Shown: positions 1 to 7,140 of the stretch, one piece after another
Layout: each line of letters begins with the position of its first letter
How positions within the stretch are numbered: the first letter of the stretch is position 1
Assembly: GCA_023389275.1 (NCBI GenBank)
Contig: JAEWEN010000011.1
Span: forward strand, 1-25,242
Direction of reading: 5' to 3'
Length of the DNA stretch: 25,242 bases
From: Bacillota bacterium
GTDB lineage: Bacteria; Bacillota; Clostridia; Clostridiales; Caloramatoraceae
Made by a program: the position numbers and the translations under genes
The notes under the pieces: generated by a model
What the model saw: the letters and a program-made list of their open reading frames with translations, nothing else
Database searches by the model: none
Told to the model about the DNA's origin: nothing

Positions 1-54
1 GTACAAGCTATTCAAAATATAGGAAACCTTATATTTAGAAAACTTAAACATTAA
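1..54 (+). CDS. metI: MetI-type ABC permease, C-terminal tail only (partial)
   Basis: Only the last 17 codons lie in the window, ending in TAA. They read VQAIQNIGNLIFRKLKH. This closely resembles the end of the complete MetI-type permease at 5436-6095 (VQFIQIIGNVIYNKVK), which is the basis of the call. The family is the membrane permease of methionine/NlpA-type ABC importers. The metQ-like lipoprotein gene follows 34 bases later, so this is the distal end of a met-type operon that begins upstream of the window. The identification rests on a short match and on context. Confidence 0.75.
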   Translation, partial: VQAIQNIGNLIFRKLKH

Positions 55-88
55 AATAAATATAGATTTTTAGGGGGGATTAAATTTT

Positions 89-937
89 ATGAAAAAAGTT
101 GTTAAAAGAATATTGGCTTTAGGAATAATATCAGTAATTTCTGTTGCAGCTCTTGTAGGATGCGGAAGCAAATCAGAGGAAACATCAGGTAAGGTAGATG
201 AGAAAAAAACAATAAAACTAGGATCATCACCTGGACCATATGACATACTTTTTTTAGATGCTGTAAAACCTATTCTTGAGAAAAAAGGTTATACTGTGGA
301 GAAGGTTGATTTTTCACAATTTCAAATGAATAATACTGCACTAGCTGAAGGAGAAGTTGACTTTAATTTATCACAGCATACTGCGTATATGAAAACATTT
401 AATAAGGATAAAGGTACAAATTTAGTAGATTTAACACCTATTCCTACGGTTCCAGCAGGGCTTTTCTCAGATAAACATAAATCTCTTAATGAAGTGAAAA
501 AAGGTTCAAAGGTAGCAATACCAAAAGACCCTTCAAACTTAGCTAGAGGCCTTGCAGTTTTACAAAAAGCTGGATGGATAAAAATAAAAGATAATGTTGA
601 ACTTGTAAAAGCTACATTAGATGATATAGCAGAAAATAGTAAAGGTATAGAAATTGTAACTATGGATTCAAGTCAGATTCCAAGAGTTTTATCAGAAATA
701 GATTATGGAGTACTTCCAGGAAGTGTTGTATATGCTTCAAAAGTAGATCCTAAAAAGTCATTAATTTCAGAAGATGTTTTAAAAGACCTTCAATTAGCAG
801 TTGTAGTTGATGGTAAAAATAAAGATGCTGAATGGGCAAAAGCTATAGTTGATGCTTATAAATCAGATGAATTTAAAAAATATATGGAAGAACATAATAA
901 GGATAACTATTGGTTTATACCAGATGAGTTAAAATAA
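89..937 (+). CDS. metQ: MetQ/NlpA-family substrate-binding lipoprotein
   Basis: 282-residue extracytoplasmic binding protein of a methionine-type ABC importer. A basic N-terminus and hydrophobic stretch (about residues 6-22) end in the lipobox LVGC, so Cys25 should be lipidated and the protein tethered outside the membrane. The mature part follows the NlpA pattern: an IKLGSS start, VDFNLSQHTAYM with His and Tyr where MetQ proteins contact ligand, and KDPSNLARGL with the conserved Asn and Arg. The start is the ATG 10 bases after AGGGGGG (72-78). It lies directly behind the metI tail, so it is probably the last gene of that operon. I see no clear terminator before the serS promoter. Methionine is the usual substrate of the family; the motif around GSSPGPYD differs from textbook MetQ, so a related substrate is possible. 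Confidence 0.9.
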   Translation: MKKVVKRILALGIISVISVAALVGCGSKSEETSGKVDEKKTIKLGSSPGPYDILFLDAVKPILEKKGYTVEKVDFSQFQMNNTALAEGEVDFNLSQHTAYMKTFNKDKGTNLVDLTPIPTVPAGLFSDKHKSLNEVKKGSKVAIPKDPSNLARGLAVLQKAGWIKIKDNVELVKATLDDIAENSKGIEIVTMDSSQIPRVLSEIDYGVLPGSVVYASKVDPKKSLISEDVLKDLQLAVVVDGKNKDAEWAKAIVDAYKSDEFKKYMEEHNKDNYWFIPDELK

Positions 938-994
938 TAAAAATTATAATAAATGAGCATAATAAAGATAGCTACTTAATTTATATCGTGTAAG

Positions 995-1023
995 TTGTAA
1001 AATATAAAAAATATTGATATAAT
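995..1023 (+). promoter_or_regulatory. Promoter of the serS T-box transcript
   Basis: A -35 TTGTAA (995-1000) and a perfect -10 TATAAT (1018-1023) are separated by exactly 17 bases. They lie about 50 bases upstream of the T-box leader, with nothing coding between. This fits a sigma-A promoter that starts the leader at about 1030. Confidence 0.75.
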
Positions 1024-1070
1024 CATTTTATAAACCTATGAAAAGGACTAGTAATTAATTATTTTGTTTT

Positions 1071-1249
1071 AGAGAGGCGATGGATGGTGAAAATCGCTAC
1101 AAAGTGTTAATGAATCCACCTTTGAGGGACTGTGATGAGCAGTACCGTAGCAGCGGTTAAGTGCAAGAGGTGGACTATATTAGTCAACTTAGGTGGCAAC
1201 GCGGAAGATATACCTTTCGTCCTATATTTTTAGGACGGAAGGTTTTTTT
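1071..1249 (+). promoter_or_regulatory. T-box leader (tRNA-Ser sensing) upstream of serS
   Basis: A complete T-box riboswitch that allows serS transcription when uncharged tRNA-Ser binds. Stem I begins with AGAGAG (1071-1076) and has the apical element GGTGAAA closed by GCGAT/ATCGC. The specifier loop reads GAA-TCC-ACC, with the predicted serine codon TCC at 1115-1117. The T-box core AGGTGGCAACGCGG (1191-1204) contains TGGC (1194-1197), able to pair with a GCCA tRNA 3' end. The tRNA-Ser genes at 12169 and 12293 do end in GCCA, with discriminator G. The antiterminator can form by pairing AGG 1191-1193 with CCT 1221-1223 and ACG 1199-1201 with CGT 1218-1220 around the TGGCA bulge. The competing terminator is 1212-1224 with 1231-1243, followed by T's. 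Specifier placement is by pattern, not by folding software. Confidence 0.93.
1212..1249 (+). terminator. Intrinsic terminator of the T-box (regulated)
   Basis: ACCTTTCGTCCTA (1212-1224) pairs with TAGGACGGAAGGT (1231-1243), with one G-T pair, around a six-base loop and followed by a T-run. Its 5' arm contains the CGTCCT that the T-box antiterminator uses, so the two structures exclude each other. Confidence 0.9.
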
Positions 1250-1275
1250 ATTTTTACTTAAAGGAGGAAAATTTT

Positions 1276-2562
1276 GTGTTAGATATTAAAAGAATTAGAA
1301 TGAACCCAGAAGAAGTTAAAGATGGGATGCTTAGAAGAGGAAAAGAAGCAGAAGCAAAGTCAATTGATACTATACTAGAGCTTGATGAAAAAAGAAGAGC
1401 TATACTAGTTGAAGTTGAAGAGCTTAAAAGTAAGAGAAATACAGCATCTGGTGAGATTGCTAAAATGAAAAGAAATGGTGAGTCAGCAGACCATATTATG
1501 GCTGAAATGAAACAGCTTTCAGATACTATAAAAGGTCTTGATGAAAAAGTAAATGAGCTTGAAAAAGAACAACAATTACTTGTTATGAGATTACCTAATG
1601 TTCCAAATCCAACAGTACCAGTAGGAAAAGATGATACTGAAAATGAGGAGCTAAGAGTAGTTGGAACTCCTAGAGAATTTACATTTGAAGCAAAAGCTCA
1701 CTGGGATATAGGTACAGACCTTGATATTCTTGATTTTGAAAGAGCAGGTAAAGTAACAGGAGCAAGATTTACTTTCTACAAAGGACATGGTGCAAAACTT
1801 GAAAGAGCCCTTATAAGCCTTATGCTTGATATGCATACTGAAAAACATGGTTATGTAGAAGTAATTCCACCTTTCATGGCAAATACAGCAAGTTTAACAG
1901 GTACAGGACAGCTTCCTAAGTTTGAAGAAGATATGTTTAAACTTCAAGGAACAGATTACTATCTAATACCAACCGCAGAAGTGCCTGTAACTAATATATA
2001 TAGAGATGAAATACTTTCAGCAGAAAGTCTTCCAATAAAACATACTGCATATTCTCCATGTTTTAGAGCAGAGGCAGGATCAGCTGGAAGAGATACAAGA
2101 GGACTTATTCGTCAGCATCAATTTAACAAAGTAGAAATGGTTAAATTTGCTCATCCAGATAAATCATATGAAGAGCTTGAAAGCCTTACAAATGATGCAG
2201 AAGATATACTAAAAGCATTAGGACTACCATACAGAGTTGTTAAGCTTTGTACAGGAGATTTAGGATTTAGTTCAGCTATGACATATGATATTGAAGTGTG
2301 GATGCCAAGTTACGGTAGATATGTTGAAATATCAAGTTGTTCAAACTTTGAAGACTTCCAAGGAAGAAGAGCAAACATAAGATTTAAAGAAAATGCAAAA
2401 GACAAACCAAAATTTGTTCATACATTAAATGGTTCAGGTCTTGCTGTAGGAAGAGCGCTATCTGCAATACTTGAAAACTATCAATTAGAAGATGGAACAG
2501 TAGAAGTACCAGAGGTTCTAAGACCTTACATGGGTGGACTTCGTGTAATAGAAGGAAAATAA
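1276..2562 (+). CDS. serS: Serine--tRNA ligase
   Basis: Cytosolic class II aminoacyl-tRNA synthetase that charges tRNA-Ser (and tRNA-Sec where present). 428 residues, normal for the family. The N-terminal long helical hairpin that grips the tRNA-Ser variable arm spans about residues 25-105 (rich in E, K and L). The catalytic core follows, with the TAEVPVTN region, the motif 2 region FRAEAGSAGRDTRGLIRQHQF carrying the ATP-binding Arg residues, and motif 3 LNGSGLAVGRALSAILENYQ. The start codon is GTG, placed 9 bases after AAGGAGG (1260-1266); the family-typical N-terminus LDIKRIR follows it at once. Transcription is under the T-box just upstream. The gene stands alone, with a strong terminator after it. 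Confidence 0.97.
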   Translation: MLDIKRIRMNPEEVKDGMLRRGKEAEAKSIDTILELDEKRRAILVEVEELKSKRNTASGEIAKMKRNGESADHIMAEMKQLSDTIKGLDEKVNELEKEQQLLVMRLPNVPNPTVPVGKDDTENEELRVVGTPREFTFEAKAHWDIGTDLDILDFERAGKVTGARFTFYKGHGAKLERALISLMLDMHTEKHGYVEVIPPFMANTASLTGTGQLPKFEEDMFKLQGTDYYLIPTAEVPVTNIYRDEILSAESLPIKHTAYSPCFRAEAGSAGRDTRGLIRQHQFNKVEMVKFAHPDKSYEELESLTNDAEDILKALGLPYRVVKLCTGDLGFSSAMTYDIEVWMPSYGRYVEISSCSNFEDFQGRRANIRFKENAKDKPKFVHTLNGSGLAVGRALSAILENYQLEDGTVEVPEVLRPYMGGLRVIEGK

Positions 2563-2593
2563 AGTGAAAAATATATATTATTTTTAGTATTTT

Positions 2594-2631
2594 AAGGAAA
2601 TAGATTTAATATTAAATCTATTTCCTTTTTT
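2594..2631 (+). terminator. Terminator after serS
   Basis: A perfect 17-bp palindrome, AAGGAAATAGATTTAAT (2594-2610) with its complement at 2611-2627, runs into a T-rich tail. It separates serS from the second met-type operon. Its A-rich upstream arm also allows it to work in reverse. Confidence 0.85.
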
Positions 2632-2756
2632 AATATATATTGCCAATTGATATAGATATTATCTATTAGAAGTAAAAAAAATGATTTGTTAAAATTTATA
2701 TATAGTATTAAATTGCAATAAAAGGTTAAAATTTGTAAAAGTATAGGGGGATTACA

Positions 2757-3569
2757 ATGAAAAAGTTTATTATACTTATAGTATCAATTTTTATGATATT
2801 TAGTTTTGTTTCTTGTTCATCGAAGGAAAATAAAAAAGAAGAAAATAGTGATAAAAAGCAAATAAAAATAGGGTGTACTACTTTTTCAGAGATAACTTTA
2901 AAGTTAGCTGAAGATGAGATTAAAAAACTAGGATATGAAGTAGAATATATTAATTTTGATACAAATATACTGCCACTTAAAGCCACAAACGATGAAAGTG
3001 TAGATGCATCATTTGGACAACACGAAAAGTTTGTAAAAAAATTTAATGAGCAAAATAAGGGAAACTTAGCTATGGTACAACCTCATGTATATACTACAGG
3101 TATAGGTCTTTATTCTGAAAAGTACAAGAAGATAGAAGATATACCTAATAAGGCTCAAATAGGAATTATGAACGATGCAATGAATCTAGATAGAGGACTT
3201 AAAATAATGGAAAAATCGGGATTAATAAAACTTAATGAGAAAGATAGTGGGACATACACGGTGCTTGATATCGTAGAGAATCCTAAAGAACTAAAGTTTG
3301 TAGAAATGGAACAAATGCAAACTGTAAAGAGTCTAGAAGATTTAGATGCGGCTTTAGTATTTTTCACACATATGTTTAATGCTAAAAAGGATGTGAATTC
3401 ATACTTAACTAGAGATAGCGATGCAAAAGATTATCCTATGGGTATAATTACTAAGGAGGAAAATAAAAATACAAAGTGGGCTGTTGATATAGCAAATGTT
3501 TTAAGAAGCGAGTCAGTTCAAAAGAAAATTAATGATTATTTTAATGGTGTTTTTGAGTTTTATAAATAG
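2757..3569 (+). CDS. MetQ/NlpA-family substrate-binding lipoprotein (second copy, divergent)
   Basis: 270-residue binding lipoprotein and first gene of a four-gene operon. The signal peptide is short, with lipobox FVSC and lipidated Cys20. NlpA-type landmarks remain: QIKIGCTTFSE after the linker, VDASFGQHEKFV (His kept, Tyr replaced by Phe) and NDAMNLDRGL (Asn and Arg kept, but the usual DPSN is altered). It is clearly diverged from the copy at 89-937. These differences lie in ligand-contact segments, so the substrate may not be methionine; that is inference. The start ATG follows AGGGGG with 6 bases between. Upstream (2632-2756) I see only a weak promoter candidate, TTGTTA (2686-2691) with TTAAAT (2708-2713), and no SAM riboswitch or T-box. 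Confidence 0.85.
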   Translation: MKKFIILIVSIFMIFSFVSCSSKENKKEENSDKKQIKIGCTTFSEITLKLAEDEIKKLGYEVEYINFDTNILPLKATNDESVDASFGQHEKFVKKFNEQNKGNLAMVQPHVYTTGIGLYSEKYKKIEDIPNKAQIGIMNDAMNLDRGLKIMEKSGLIKLNEKDSGTYTVLDIVENPKELKFVEMEQMQTVKSLEDLDAALVFFTHMFNAKKDVNSYLTRDSDAKDYPMGIITKEENKNTKWAVDIANVLRSESVQKKINDYFNGVFEFYK

Positions 3570-3581
3570 AGGTGTATAATT

Positions 3582-4385
3582 ATGTCACAATTAAATGATG
3601 ATTTAATTATTTTTAATTCGTTAATCGAATTAGAAAGAAAAGTCGTAGGAATAAAATTTTTATTTGATAAAAATGAGTATGAGAATTTTAATGCTAATAC
3701 TACTACTAGAGTAATGCCATATTGCACTATTGTGAGAAATGCATCTAAAGGAGAATGTGTAAAAGTAAATGTACACAACATTGCATGCCATTCTGCTGCG
3801 AGAGCACTAGGTTTAATAGAAGTTGATAATGATACTATATCGGGAAGAGTACATAGTAAAATGGGAGTTTATAAGGATATTTGTATAAGTAGAAGTGTTG
3901 CTAAGGATATGGTTTATTGTAAGCATAAAATATATGGAATAGCAATACAACCTTTGGAAAAATTTGAGAATAATCCAGATGTTATTATAATTATAACTAA
4001 TCCATTTAATACTATGAGAATAATACAGGGAAATGCTTATAACAATGGACAAGCAAAAAAAATAAAAATGGTAGGTATGCAAGCTATATGTCAAGAGTGT
4101 ACATCTTATCCATATGAAATTAATGATATAAATATTTCTATGATGTGTTCTGGAACCAGACATGTTGCGCAATGGGATAAAAATGAAATGGGTATAGGTA
4201 TTCCGTATAATAAATTTTCCAATATTGTAGATGGGATAAAAAATACAGTCAATGTTATGGAAAGAAATAATGAAAAAAAGAAAATTGAAGAGAAACTTAG
4301 TAAAAATAACTTAAAACATTTGATAAAAATCCAGTATAATAAAAATTATTATACTGGTGTATACAAAAAGATAAGTAGTGAGTAG
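3582..4385 (+). CDS. DUF169 (COG2043-like) cysteine-rich protein of unknown function
   Basis: 267 residues with no signal peptide or membrane segment, so probably cytosolic. The pattern matches the uncharacterised DUF169 family: VVGIKF near the N-terminus, PYCTIVRNASKGEC, CHSAARALGL, a central beta-rich DVIIIITNP and QAICQECTSYPYE. Eight cysteines are present (48, 59, 69, 101, 113, 170, 173, 189), including a CxxC at 170-173, which suggests metal or redox chemistry; no function is established to my knowledge. It begins 12 bases after the lipoprotein stop and is followed 85 bases later by the ATPase gene, inside what is otherwise a met-type transporter operon. A link to the transported compound (sensing or processing) is inferred from position only. 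The C-terminal tail after residue 225 is Lys/Asn-rich and less family-like. Confidence 0.75.
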   Translation: MSQLNDDLIIFNSLIELERKVVGIKFLFDKNEYENFNANTTTRVMPYCTIVRNASKGECVKVNVHNIACHSAARALGLIEVDNDTISGRVHSKMGVYKDICISRSVAKDMVYCKHKIYGIAIQPLEKFENNPDVIIIITNPFNTMRIIQGNAYNNGQAKKIKMVGMQAICQECTSYPYEINDINISMMCSGTRHVAQWDKNEMGIGIPYNKFSNIVDGIKNTVNVMERNNEKKKIEEKLSKNNLKHLIKIQYNKNYYTGVYKKISSE

Positions 4386-4470
4386 TAATTAGAGATAACA
4401 AATTGTTCTAATTTAATAGTTTTTGAAGTATGCAACTTATTTTATGTAGTTACTATTAGAAGGTGGTAAA

Positions 4471-5433
4471 GTGATTAAAATTAAAGGTTTACAAAAGTCT
4501 TATGATAACACGAAAGTTTTAGAAGATATAAGTTTAGATGTAAATAAAGGAGATATTTATGGAATTGTAGGAATAAGTGGATCAGGAAAGTCTACTTTAC
4601 TAAGGTGTATAAATGGGCTTGAAAAATATAATTCCGGAAGTTTACAAGTAGATGGAGTTGAAGTGAAAAATTTACATGGATATAGTCTAAGAAAATTTAG
4701 AAAAAATATAGGGATGATATTCCAGAATTTTTCTTTGCTAGAGAGAAAAACAGTATATGATAATATAGCTCTTCCAATGGAATGTTGGAAATATAAAAAG
4801 TTAGATATAGACAAAAAGGTAATAGAACTATTAGAGTTAGTAGGATTAAAGAATAAGTCAAATGTTAAGCCTAAAGAATTGAGTGGAGGACAAAAGCAGA
4901 GAATAGCAATAGCTAGAGCCTTAACTATGAATCCTAAAATACTTCTTTGTGATGAAGCTACATCTGCATTAGATCCAAGTATAACAAACTCTATATTAGA
5001 ACTTTTGAAAAAAATTAATAAGGAAATGGGGATAACAATAGTCATTGTAACACATCAAATGAATGTTGTTAAACAAGTTTGTAATAAAATGGCTATACTC
5101 AGAAAAGGTAAGATTGAAGTAGAAGGAAAAGTAGAAGAAATATTTTTAGATAGCCCTAATGCGTTAGAAGAACTTATAGGAGAATCTAGTTTAGATTTAA
5201 TTTCAAATATAGGAGTAAATATAGAAATCGTTAATAAAGACTATACAAAGAAAAATGATATACTTTCTAAACTAGCTATACATACAGGTGTAGAATATAG
5301 TATTATTTGGGGACAATTTGATAAGTATAGGGGAAATCCTTTAAGTTCAATTGTTATTAATGTTAATAATGATAAGGTAGAGGATGTAATAAGATATTTA
5401 GAAAAAGCTAATGTAGATTATAGGAGAATTTAA
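4471..5433 (+). CDS. metN: MetN-type ABC transporter ATPase with C-terminal NIL domain
   Basis: 320-residue cytosolic ATPase that powers the adjoining permease. Walker A GISGSGKS is at 34-41, Q-loop Gln85, signature LSGGQ 137-141, Walker B ILLCDE 157-162 and switch His195. After about residue 245 a compact alpha/beta segment (NIEIVNKDYTKK through VDYRRI) fits the NIL regulatory domain, which in MetN binds methionine and inhibits transport. That domain makes the assignment to the methionine family more specific than a generic amino-acid importer. The start is GTG, 5 bases after AAGGTGG. The 85-base gap from the DUF169 gene shows no terminator, and the permease start follows the stop after 2 bases, so the genes are translationally tight. 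Confidence 0.9.
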   Translation: MIKIKGLQKSYDNTKVLEDISLDVNKGDIYGIVGISGSGKSTLLRCINGLEKYNSGSLQVDGVEVKNLHGYSLRKFRKNIGMIFQNFSLLERKTVYDNIALPMECWKYKKLDIDKKVIELLELVGLKNKSNVKPKELSGGQKQRIAIARALTMNPKILLCDEATSALDPSITNSILELLKKINKEMGITIVIVTHQMNVVKQVCNKMAILRKGKIEVEGKVEEIFLDSPNALEELIGESSLDLISNIGVNIEIVNKDYTKKNDILSKLAIHTGVEYSIIWGQFDKYRGNPLSSIVINVNNDKVEDVIRYLEKANVDYRRI

Positions 5434-5435
5434 AT

Positions 5436-6095
5436 ATGGAATTAAGTACATCAGAACTGATTACAAAAATTATATTTCCTAATTTATATCAGACTCTTTT
5501 TATGGTTTTTATTTCAATGATTCTATCAACGATAATAGGATTTATGTTTGCGATAATATTAGTTTTAACAGATAAGAATGGTTTGAAGCCTAATTGGATA
5601 ATATATGGCGTATTAGGTGGAATAATAAATATTGTGAGAAGTTTTCCTTTTATAATTTTGATAGTTGCAATAATGCCATTTACAAGAATTCTGATAGGAA
5701 CATCTATAGGAATGAATGCAGCATTAATTCCTTTAACAATAGCAGCGTCTTGTTTTATAGCAAGATTAATAGAAGGAAGTTTAAAAGAAGTAAATGAAAG
5801 TTTAATAGAAGCTGCAAAGTCATTTGGAGCTTCAGATATGCATATTATATTTAAAGTAATTATAAAGGAAGCTGTTCCTTCAATTATATCTAATTTAGTT
5901 GTGGCAATAGTATCTATAGTAGGAACTACTGCTATGGCAGGTGTTGTTGGAGCAGGTGGACTTGGAGCGGTAGCGCTAACATATGGATATCAGAACTTTA
6001 ATGATAATATAATGTATAGTACAGTATTAATTTTGGTGATTATTGTACAATTTATACAGATAATAGGAAATGTGATATATAACAAAGTAAAATAA
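5436..6095 (+). CDS. metI: MetI-type ABC transporter permease
   Basis: 219-residue inner-membrane permease with about five hydrophobic helices, the usual size for MetI. The cytoplasmic coupling loop EAAKSFGASDMHIIFKVIIK (about 124-143) is the EAA motif that docks on the ATPase. The segment GTTAMAGVVGAGGLGAVALTYGYQ is characteristic of methionine-type permeases. The start ATG is 2 bases after the metN stop, with a Shine-Dalgarno sequence inside the end of metN. It is the last gene of the operon, closed by the hairpin at 6141-6170. It should form an importer with the ATPase at 4471 and the lipoprotein at 2757. Confidence 0.92.
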   Translation: MELSTSELITKIIFPNLYQTLFMVFISMILSTIIGFMFAIILVLTDKNGLKPNWIIYGVLGGIINIVRSFPFIILIVAIMPFTRILIGTSIGMNAALIPLTIAASCFIARLIEGSLKEVNESLIEAAKSFGASDMHIIFKVIIKEAVPSIISNLVVAIVSIVGTTAMAGVVGAGGLGAVALTYGYQNFNDNIMYSTVLILVIIVQFIQIIGNVIYNKVK

Positions 6096-6140
6096 TAATT
6101 TTAAATTATTGATGAACTTGTAATAGAAGGAAGATAATAA

Positions 6141-6170
6141 AAAGGAGTAGCTAAATGCTACTCTTTTTTT
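6141..6170 (+). terminator. Terminator after the second met-type operon
   Basis: GGAGTAGC (6144-6151) pairs with GCTACTCT (6157-6164) around TAAAT and is followed by seven T's. This is a clear intrinsic terminator. Confidence 0.88.
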
Positions 6171-6204
6171 ATGCCTTAAAATAAGTGGGAATTAAAAGAG
6201 GGTG

Positions 6205-6241
6205 AGATAAGCTATATTAAAATTTAAGGTATAGTTTATCT
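6205..6241. repeat. Long imperfect hairpin of unknown role
   Basis: AGATAAGCTATA (6205-6216) pairs with TATAGTTTATCT (6230-6241) with one G-T pair. The interior TTAAA-A-TTTAA continues the stem, with a GG bulge. No T-run follows on the plus strand, so it is not a standard terminator for the met operon, which already has one. Nothing coding was found in 6171-6441. Confidence 0.5.
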
Positions 6242-6339
6242 AAAACCTTTCTTACACTTTTTGATATAGACTTTTGTTTTTATAAAAAATCACTTTAAAT
6301 TTAACTATACTAATAAGTCTAATAAATCAGAAAATATTG

Positions 6340-6375
6340 CTATAGATATTTTAAAGTAAAACTTAATATCTATAG
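6340..6375. repeat. 11-bp perfect inverted repeat (hairpin) of unknown role
   Basis: CTATAGATATT (6340-6350) and AATATCTATAG (6365-6375) are perfect complements. Within the 14-base spacer AAGT/ACTT can extend the stem. A-rich, not T-rich, sequence follows on the plus strand. It lies just upstream of the promoter of the Ytr-like operon and could be a protein site or an RNA structure. Confidence 0.5.
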
Positions 6376-6408
6376 AAAAAATCTATGGAAGAAAAAGTAA
6401 ATTTCCTA

Positions 6409-6437
6409 TTGTAAAAGGGAAAAGAGTGTGATATGTT
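6409..6437 (+). promoter_or_regulatory. Predicted promoter of the Ytr-like operon
   Basis: A -35-like TTGTAA (6409-6414) and a -10-like TATGTT (6432-6437) are 17 bases apart. The expected start at about 6444 falls inside the inverted repeat at 6442-6464, which is the arrangement expected for repression. Confidence 0.5.
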
Positions 6438-6441
6438 TTAA

Positions 6442-6464
6442 GTGTACTAGGTGATATAGTACAC
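6442..6464. promoter_or_regulatory. Inverted-repeat operator, probable GntR/YtrA-family binding site
   Basis: GTGTACTA (6442-6449) and TAGTACAC (6457-6464) form a perfect 8-bp inverted repeat with a 7-base centre. It is 23 bases upstream of the first start codon and overlaps the predicted transcription start. The GTGTA...TACAC-type dyad is of the kind bound by YtrA-subfamily GntR repressors, and such a repressor is encoded two genes down (7141-7539). Autoregulation is inferred from this. Confidence 0.72.
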
Positions 6465-6487
6465 ATTAAATTAAAAGGAGGATGGAT

Positions 6488-7138
6488 ATGAAAAAACTTT
6501 ATGCAGGCATTGGTATATCAGTAGCTGTAATAATATTTGGGATTGTTACAACTCAAAAGTTTACTCCTAAAGTTGATATGGCAAGTTTAGGAGGCTACTA
6601 CTACAATTATAAGAAAATGGCGTATCAAAGTGTATCTAAGGTAAAAGTAATAAGTGGAGATGAGAAAAGTCTAAAGCTTACAGTAGAGTTTAATGATTTT
6701 AATGGGTATACGCCTGTTAGCTCAATAATTAATGATTCATTTTATAATAAATCAACATCAAAAGAAGAAAAAGAAATGATAGGTAAATATTTAACTGAAA
6801 AGCCTAATTTTAATATAGAAGAGTATAAAGATAAACCACTTAATAGTGAAAATACAAAGCTTATAGGGGAAGAAATAAAGTATAAATGGGTTAAGAAACC
6901 AGATAACATGGCATTATCTATTGAGGAAGCTAAAGAATATAAAAGTAAAAAGTCTGATAATTATACTTATGGAGAAGTATCTAAGCCAGTTATAGAAAAT
7001 AATAAAATTCCTGAAAGCGGCAGCTTAAAATTACTTAAAAATAAAGAGGGTCGTAAAGGAAGTTTAGATGTTCATGGAATAAAAGGAAATGGCATTTTAG
7101 AGCTTGAGATTAATGCTATTTATGCTCAGGAGGGATAG
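6488..7138 (+). CDS. Membrane-anchored protein of unknown function, first gene of Ytr-like operon
   Basis: I do not recognise this 216-residue protein. Residues about 4-20 (LYAGIGISVAVIIFGIV) form one hydrophobic helix after MKK, so it should be an N-terminally anchored protein with its body outside the membrane. The rest is Lys/Glu/Ser/Asn-rich and soluble, with no cysteine and no motif I can name. I chose ATG 6488 over the in-frame ATG 6482 because AAGGAGG (6475-6481) directly abuts the latter, while 6488 has the usual 6-base spacing. The gene ends 2 bases before the GntR gene, so it is cotranscribed with the regulator and the ABC pair. A sensor or accessory role for the ABC system is a guess from position. 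Confidence 0.78.
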   Translation: MKKLYAGIGISVAVIIFGIVTTQKFTPKVDMASLGGYYYNYKKMAYQSVSKVKVISGDEKSLKLTVEFNDFNGYTPVSSIINDSFYNKSTSKEEKEMIGKYLTEKPNFNIEEYKDKPLNSENTKLIGEEIKYKWVKKPDNMALSIEEAKEYKSKKSDNYTYGEVSKPVIENNKIPESGSLKLLKNKEGRKGSLDVHGIKGNGILELEINAIYAQEG

Positions 7139-7140
7139 AG

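Noticed and set aside
2632..2756. SAM riboswitch or methionine T-box before the second met-type operon
   Set aside because: No T-box core, no SAM-aptamer-like pattern and no regulated terminator was found in the 125 bases.
3813..4172. 119-codon minus-strand open frame opposite the DUF169 gene
   Set aside because: Tyr/Ile/His-rich translation, no ribosome-binding site, and it lies opposite a recognisable family protein.
4557..5045. 162-codon open frame on the minus strand inside metN
   Set aside because: It is antisense to a gene with every ABC motif intact, has no ribosome-binding site, and its protein resembles nothing; it is a shadow frame.
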